54,218 bases of DNA from CBEUVQ01 sp965546615 (GTDB lineage Bacteria > Bacillota > Desulfotomaculia > Desulfotomaculales > Desulfohalotomaculaceae), in NCBI GenBank assembly GCA_965546615.1, contig CBEUVQ010000012.1, positions 1 through 54,218 on the forward strand, in the 5' to 3' direction. The notes under the pieces are model-generated. The model did not search any database. It was not told where the DNA came from and saw only the letters and a list, made by a program, of their open reading frames with translations. Numbering within the stretch: position 1 is the stretch's first letter; every line of letters starts with the position of its first letter. The position numbers were made by a program, and so were the translations under genes. This document shows positions 50,469 to 54,218 of the stretch, one piece after another.

Positions 50469-52649
50469 TTGTCATTGTGTGATAAAACTTTAAAAACACT
50501 GACGATAAGCTGTTTATCTTTAAGCTTGCTGCTAAATACATCGCCTGCTGCAGCCAAAGAAGCCAAAGCAGCACCACAGCCTGCCGTGCTGTCACAAAGT
50601 GAAGTATTATCAGCTAAAATTCCTTTAGATCAAGCAATTCAAACAGCAAAAGCAGCATTTAATATCGGCAGTGAATACGATAGTTTTGAAAGCGGATTGG
50701 AAAATTATAACGGACAAATGAATTGGCGGCTGAGTTGGCATCGGAGCAGTGAACCTACAAAGGCAATTGAAGTTGATATTAATGCCGACAACGGAAAAAT
50801 TATGAGAATGTACCGTTGGGAATCAACAACTCCGGGACAAAAATATTCCGGACTACCAAAATATACTTATAATGAAGGCAAAAGTTTAGCGTTAAAATGG
50901 GCTAAACAACTGGCGGGTGATTATTACAGTCAAGTTACACTGCTGCCAGCGGAAGGACCCCACGTAAAGATCATGAACAACCGTGATTCGATCAAATATC
51001 ATTACAGATTTGTCCGCACCGTTAACGGCATTAACTTTCCCGCAAACAATATCTCTATCAGGATTGACGCTGATAACGGCACACTTGCCGGTTACTATGT
51101 AGAATGGGATGATCAGCTGCAGTTTCCTTCGCCGGCAAATAAAATCTCTGCAGAACAGGCGCAGCAGATTTTAAAAGATAATGTGGAATTAACCTATTTT
51201 CAGCCCTGGGATAACAGCCAAAAAGAAAATCCCATCAAATTAGTTTACCAAGTTAAAAGAGGTGCATCATTATACATTGATGCCCTTACCGGTAAAGTAA
51301 TTGAAGATGCCGGTTATGATACTTACTACGACAGTAGTGCGGCCGGTGGGGCCGGTGATATTGGGCAGTCTCAAGCAAAAGAATTATCCCCTCAGGAACA
51401 GGCAGAGATAAGTAAATTCAAAAATATTATCACTGCCGAAAAAGCTGTATCAAAGCTCAAAGAGGCGATTGACATTCCCAAAGATATCTCTTTAAGAGAA
51501 AGCCGCTTATATGAGCATCAATCCACCGGACAAAAAATTTGGTCGTTTTACTGGTCAGGAGAACCCGGCAGCATAAACGCAAAAATTGATGCCACAACCG
51601 GCGAGCTGCTGAGTTTTAACAAATGGCTGAATGAATCTAATTCGATACAAAAGCAAAATTACACCTGGGAAAATGCGCTGGATATTGCAGAAAAATTTAT
51701 AAAAAAAATGCAGCCAACCCGTTACAATGAAATAAGGCTGGAAAACCAAAACCAATATGCCGTTCTGCCGCTAAAAGAAAGACAATCATTAACCAGCTGC
51801 AGTTTTAGTTTTGTCCGCCTAGTCAATAATATTCCTTTTACCAATAATGGTTTTAACGTTACAGTAGATTTGAGAAGCGGCGATGTTACTTCCTACAGTA
51901 TGAACTGGTGGGGCAAAAATTTCCCCCATCCCACCGGTGTAATCGGAGCAGATAAAGCAGCTTCGCTTTTTACTGCTGATAACAGACTAACCTTAGAGTA
52001 CATTAATCAAAGAAAAAGTGCTCAAAGGCAAAATGTATATTTAGTGTATCATTTAGAAGATACGCCCTCATACATCATAGATGCTGTGAGCGGAACTTTT
52101 TTGGACTGGCATGGCAAACCCATTAAACCTAAACAAACCAACAATTTCTCTGACATTGCCGGTCATCCCGCAGAAGAAGATATTAAGCTGTTAGCGGCAG
52201 CTAACATTATCACCAGCGCTGACGGCAAGTTTTATCCTGACAAAAACATCACTAAAATTGATGCTCTGGCTTGGCTGGTAAAAAGCCGGAGCTACTACCT
52301 CGATTCCGACGAACCTGATTTGTCTAAACGCATCGTGGAAGCAGCATTAGAATTAGGAATTATCGACACCAATGAAACCAATAACCTGGAAAAAGAACTA
52401 ACCCGTTTGGAATTGGCAAAATTAATGATTAATTATTTAGATTATGATGGCGTTGCTAAATTAAAAAATATTTTTAATATTAATGTTCCGGATGCCGACG
52501 CCGTGCCTGCCGAACTGCGTGGGTACACAGCCATCAGTTTGGAATTGGGCTTACAAAATCTCATTCAAGGCAAATATCAGCCAAACGAACCGGTTACTCG
52601 CAGCGAGGCCGCATCAGCATTACTGCGGCTGATCAAAGTGCAGAAGTAA
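50469..52649 (+). CDS. Secreted S-layer-anchored protein with YcdB/PepSY-like repeats
   Basis: 726 residues. A signal peptide (hydrophobic 9-22, cleavage near AAA-KEA) is followed by about 550 residues of repeated YcdB/YcdC (PepSY-like) units, each ending in a strand such as VDINADNGKIM, IDADNGTLAGY, YIDALTGKVIE, IDATTGELLSF, VDLRSGDVTSY or IIDAVSGTFLD. Three SLH domains (about 545-600, 600-660 and 660-726; NNFSDIAGHPAEEDIK, then TRSEAASALLRL) would bind secondary cell-wall polymer. Function unknown; PepSY-like repeats may inhibit or chaperone exported proteases. TTG at 50469, five bases after AAAAAGGAG. Confidence 0.85.
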   Translation: MSLCDKTLKTLTISCLSLSLLLNTSPAAAKEAKAAPQPAVLSQSEVLSAKIPLDQAIQTAKAAFNIGSEYDSFESGLENYNGQMNWRLSWHRSSEPTKAIEVDINADNGKIMRMYRWESTTPGQKYSGLPKYTYNEGKSLALKWAKQLAGDYYSQVTLLPAEGPHVKIMNNRDSIKYHYRFVRTVNGINFPANNISIRIDADNGTLAGYYVEWDDQLQFPSPANKISAEQAQQILKDNVELTYFQPWDNSQKENPIKLVYQVKRGASLYIDALTGKVIEDAGYDTYYDSSAAGGAGDIGQSQAKELSPQEQAEISKFKNIITAEKAVSKLKEAIDIPKDISLRESRLYEHQSTGQKIWSFYWSGEPGSINAKIDATTGELLSFNKWLNESNSIQKQNYTWENALDIAEKFIKKMQPTRYNEIRLENQNQYAVLPLKERQSLTSCSFSFVRLVNNIPFTNNGFNVTVDLRSGDVTSYSMNWWGKNFPHPTGVIGADKAASLFTADNRLTLEYINQRKSAQRQNVYLVYHLEDTPSYIIDAVSGTFLDWHGKPIKPKQTNNFSDIAGHPAEEDIKLLAAANIITSADGKFYPDKNITKIDALAWLVKSRSYYLDSDEPDLSKRIVEAALELGIIDTNETNNLEKELTRLELAKLMINYLDYDGVAKLKNIFNINVPDADAVPAELRGYTAISLELGLQNLIQGKYQPNEPVTRSEAASALLRLIKVQK

Positions 52650-52690
52650 TATAAAAAGCGTTCAGCCGATAAAGCTGAACGCTTCTTTTA
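52650..52690. terminator. Bidirectional terminator between the SLH gene and the chemoreceptor gene
   Basis: AAGCGTTCAGC (52656-52666) pairs with GCTGAACGCTT (52674-52684); CTTTTA follows on plus and TTTTATATT on minus. Confidence 0.92.
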
Positions 52691-52699
52691 TATCCTAAA

Positions 52700-54218
52700 T
52701 TATATCCTAAATTTGTTTACTGCATTTTGTAGTTTTTCCGCAATACCCGCCAATTCCTGTGATGATGCTGCCATTTGCTGGATTGTAGAGCTTACCTGCT
52801 CGGTATTCGAGCTCACTTGTTCCATTCCTTCACTGGTTTGTTTGGAGCCTTCCAGTATATCGGTCATTAAGGCGATTGTTTTTTGAATAGCATTGTTAAT
52901 TTTATCCAAAGCCTCAGCAGCCTCTGATGCCAGCTGTACACCCTCTTTTACTTCTGACACACTGTTTTCCATTGCCAAACCGGCAACATCTACCCCGGAC
53001 TGTACTTGAGTGATTAAACGGGAAATTTCCCCCGCCGCATCGGCTGACTGCTCAGCCAATTTTCTCACCTCATCGGCAACCACAGCAAAACCACGCCCCG
53101 CTTCACCTGCCCGGGCGGCTTCTATTGCTGCGTTTAGTGCCAAAAGGTTGGTCTGTTCTGCAATATCAGTAATAATATCGGTAATGTTGCCAACTTTTGC
53201 GGATAATTGTCCTAAACTTTTAACAGCTTCATTTACTTCATTGGCAGATTTAGATATAGCATTAATTTTATCCATTGTTTGCTGCACAGTCCTGCTTCCG
53301 GCTTTAGAAACACGTTCCACTTCCTCTGATTGGTTGACAATTGATTTGGAATTTTCAAAGCCCTGCTCGGCAGTAGTAGCCACCTCGGTAGTTGTGCCAG
53401 CAACCTCTTCCATCGCTGCACTGATTTCTTCGCTGGATGCCGCCATCTGCTGACTTTGAGAAGCCAGGTTTTGGGCATTAGCAACCACATCCGCAACCAA
53501 TTCCCCTAAATTATCAGCCATATTGTTTAGCGCATTTGCCAATTCGCCGATTTCGTCTTTTGATTTAACCTGAATTCTTTGTGTAAAGTCACCGGCAGCA
53601 TACTTGTTGGCTTCTTTAACCATTTGTGTAATAGGCCTTTTTATGGAGCGGGTAATTACATAGCCGAGTAAAATTCCTAAAACCAGTGCTGCAAAAGAGA
53701 TAATAACGGACTGACTTTGGATTCCCGTTAACAAGGCAAGGCTGGAAGATGCTTTTGCTTGTGCAGCTTTAGTGTCATCCTCCACCCATTGATTAATACT
53801 ACTTGACAGAGTTTCATAAATGGGTAAAAAACCGTTAGCTCTGACAATAACAGCTATTTGAGCTTCATTAACCGCTTCAGCGTCTCGTGTTTCCATCACA
53901 TTAAATAAATTTTCAATCAAAGGAACTATTTCTTTATTTACTATATTACGGTAATTTTCAGTAATGCCGATTATAAATTGAATGTCTTCTTTTTTGCTTT
54001 TATCAGCAATTTTCAATAGTTCATTTTCTAACTCAATAGTTTTATCAATACTGGTTTTAAATTGTTCAATGAAACTTGTTCGCTGATAAAATATAGTTGC
54101 ATTAAGAGCGGTAGTCGCTTTAGCAAATTCTGCTTCAATACTTTGCTCCAGCTGTAACTGTTTTTGAATCCTTTGAATATCATTCACTTCATCGGATATG
54201 CGGCTGGTAGCATAAACA
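52700..54218 (-). CDS. Methyl-accepting chemotaxis protein, N-terminus beyond the window
   Basis: A chemoreceptor that controls CheA. The visible 505 residues include a periplasmic/extracellular four-helix-bundle-like part (from the edge to about 170), a membrane helix (VIISFAALVLGILLGYVI), a HAMP domain (RSIKRPITQMVKEANKYAAGDFTQRI), and the signalling hairpin with the near-invariant EQTNLLALNAAIEAARAGE and VADEVRKLAEQS tip. No C-terminal CheR-binding pentapeptide. The frame has no stop up to the window edge (ten more codons beyond the GTG at 54187), so that GTG is internal and the first membrane helix lies outside. The ligand is unknown. Confidence 0.92.
   Translation of the reverse strand, partial: VYATSRISDEVNDIQRIQKQLQLEQSIEAEFAKATTALNATIFYQRTSFIEQFKTSIDKTIELENELLKIADKSKKEDIQFIIGITENYRNIVNKEIVPLIENLFNVMETRDAEAVNEAQIAVIVRANGFLPIYETLSSSINQWVEDDTKAAQAKASSSLALLTGIQSQSVIISFAALVLGILLGYVITRSIKRPITQMVKEANKYAAGDFTQRIQVKSKDEIGELANALNNMADNLGELVADVVANAQNLASQSQQMAASSEEISAAMEEVAGTTTEVATTAEQGFENSKSIVNQSEEVERVSKAGSRTVQQTMDKINAISKSANEVNEAVKSLGQLSAKVGNITDIITDIAEQTNLLALNAAIEAARAGEAGRGFAVVADEVRKLAEQSADAAGEISRLITQVQSGVDVAGLAMENSVSEVKEGVQLASEAAEALDKINNAIQKTIALMTDILEGSKQTSEGMEQVSSNTEQVSSTIQQMAASSQELAGIAEKLQNAVNKFRI

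Noticed and set aside
1..54218. CRISPR arrays, IS elements, prophage, tRNA or rRNA genes
   Set aside because: No regularly spaced direct repeats, transposase or phage genes, or cloverleaf-like sequences were seen on either strand.

Overview
This window looks like the chromosome of an anaerobic, endospore-forming, low-GC Firmicute of the class Clostridia. The signs are GPR spore protease and YlbJ, an LL-diaminopimelate aminotransferase (DapL), PduL in place of a classical Pta, an ADP-forming acyl-CoA synthetase, a selenocysteine peroxiredoxin, DUF116 next to fmt, and near-consensus sigma-A promoters. TTG start codons are common (about eleven genes). I see no phage, IS element, CRISPR array, tRNA or rRNA. 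The content is mostly core genome with a small accessory energy and redox block on the left.

Layout. 1-835: a FapR-type operator and the start codon of an off-window gene (probably fapR), then rpmF and yceD, all on minus. 994-8522 (plus): ylbJ; pduL and ackA (acetyl-CoA to acetate plus ATP through acetyl phosphate); a fused ADP-forming acyl-CoA synthetase (a second acyl-CoA to acid plus ATP route) with a DRTGG/BioD-like partner; and an AhpC-like peroxiredoxin whose peroxidatic Cys codon is an in-frame UGA (selenocysteine). 8549-14087: coaD, rsmD and a coiled-coil gene on minus, gpr on plus, a DUF218 gene and recG on minus. 14287-14478: rpmB on plus. 14551-19550: a nicotinate phosphoribosyltransferase and a ribDE-BA-H riboflavin operon on minus under an FMN riboswitch; ribE seems to start at an AUA codon. 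19573-23270: an orphan gene and a glycine betaine ABC transporter (ATPase-permease-binding protein) behind a c-di-AMP (ydaO-type) riboswitch.

23518-41815: one long minus-strand array of nineteen tightly packed genes: yicC, remA, gmk, rpoZ, coaBC, priA, def, fmt, DUF116, rsmB, rlmN, fhaA, fhaB, PP2C phosphatase, SEDS protein, class B PBP, PASTA kinase, rsgA, rpe. It joins nucleotide and CoA synthesis, translation start and rRNA modification to the Ser/Thr phosphorylation and peptidoglycan elongation/division module. 42061-45469: aspC, dapL and dapF (aspartate to diaminopimelate). 45633-54218: a Ca2+-type P-type ATPase (minus), rqcH (plus), an S-layer-anchored YcdB/PepSY-like repeat protein (plus), and a chemoreceptor cut by the right window edge (minus).

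Most notable observations: the Sec-peroxiredoxin that also lacks the usual resolving Cys and whose Shine-Dalgarno lies inside a 12-bp hairpin; the AUA start of ribE inside ribD; possible two-level c-di-AMP control of betaine uptake; two parallel acyl-CoA to ATP routes side by side; and unexplained palindromic intergenic elements after pduL and after gpr. All calls come from reading the sequence only; no database search was run.
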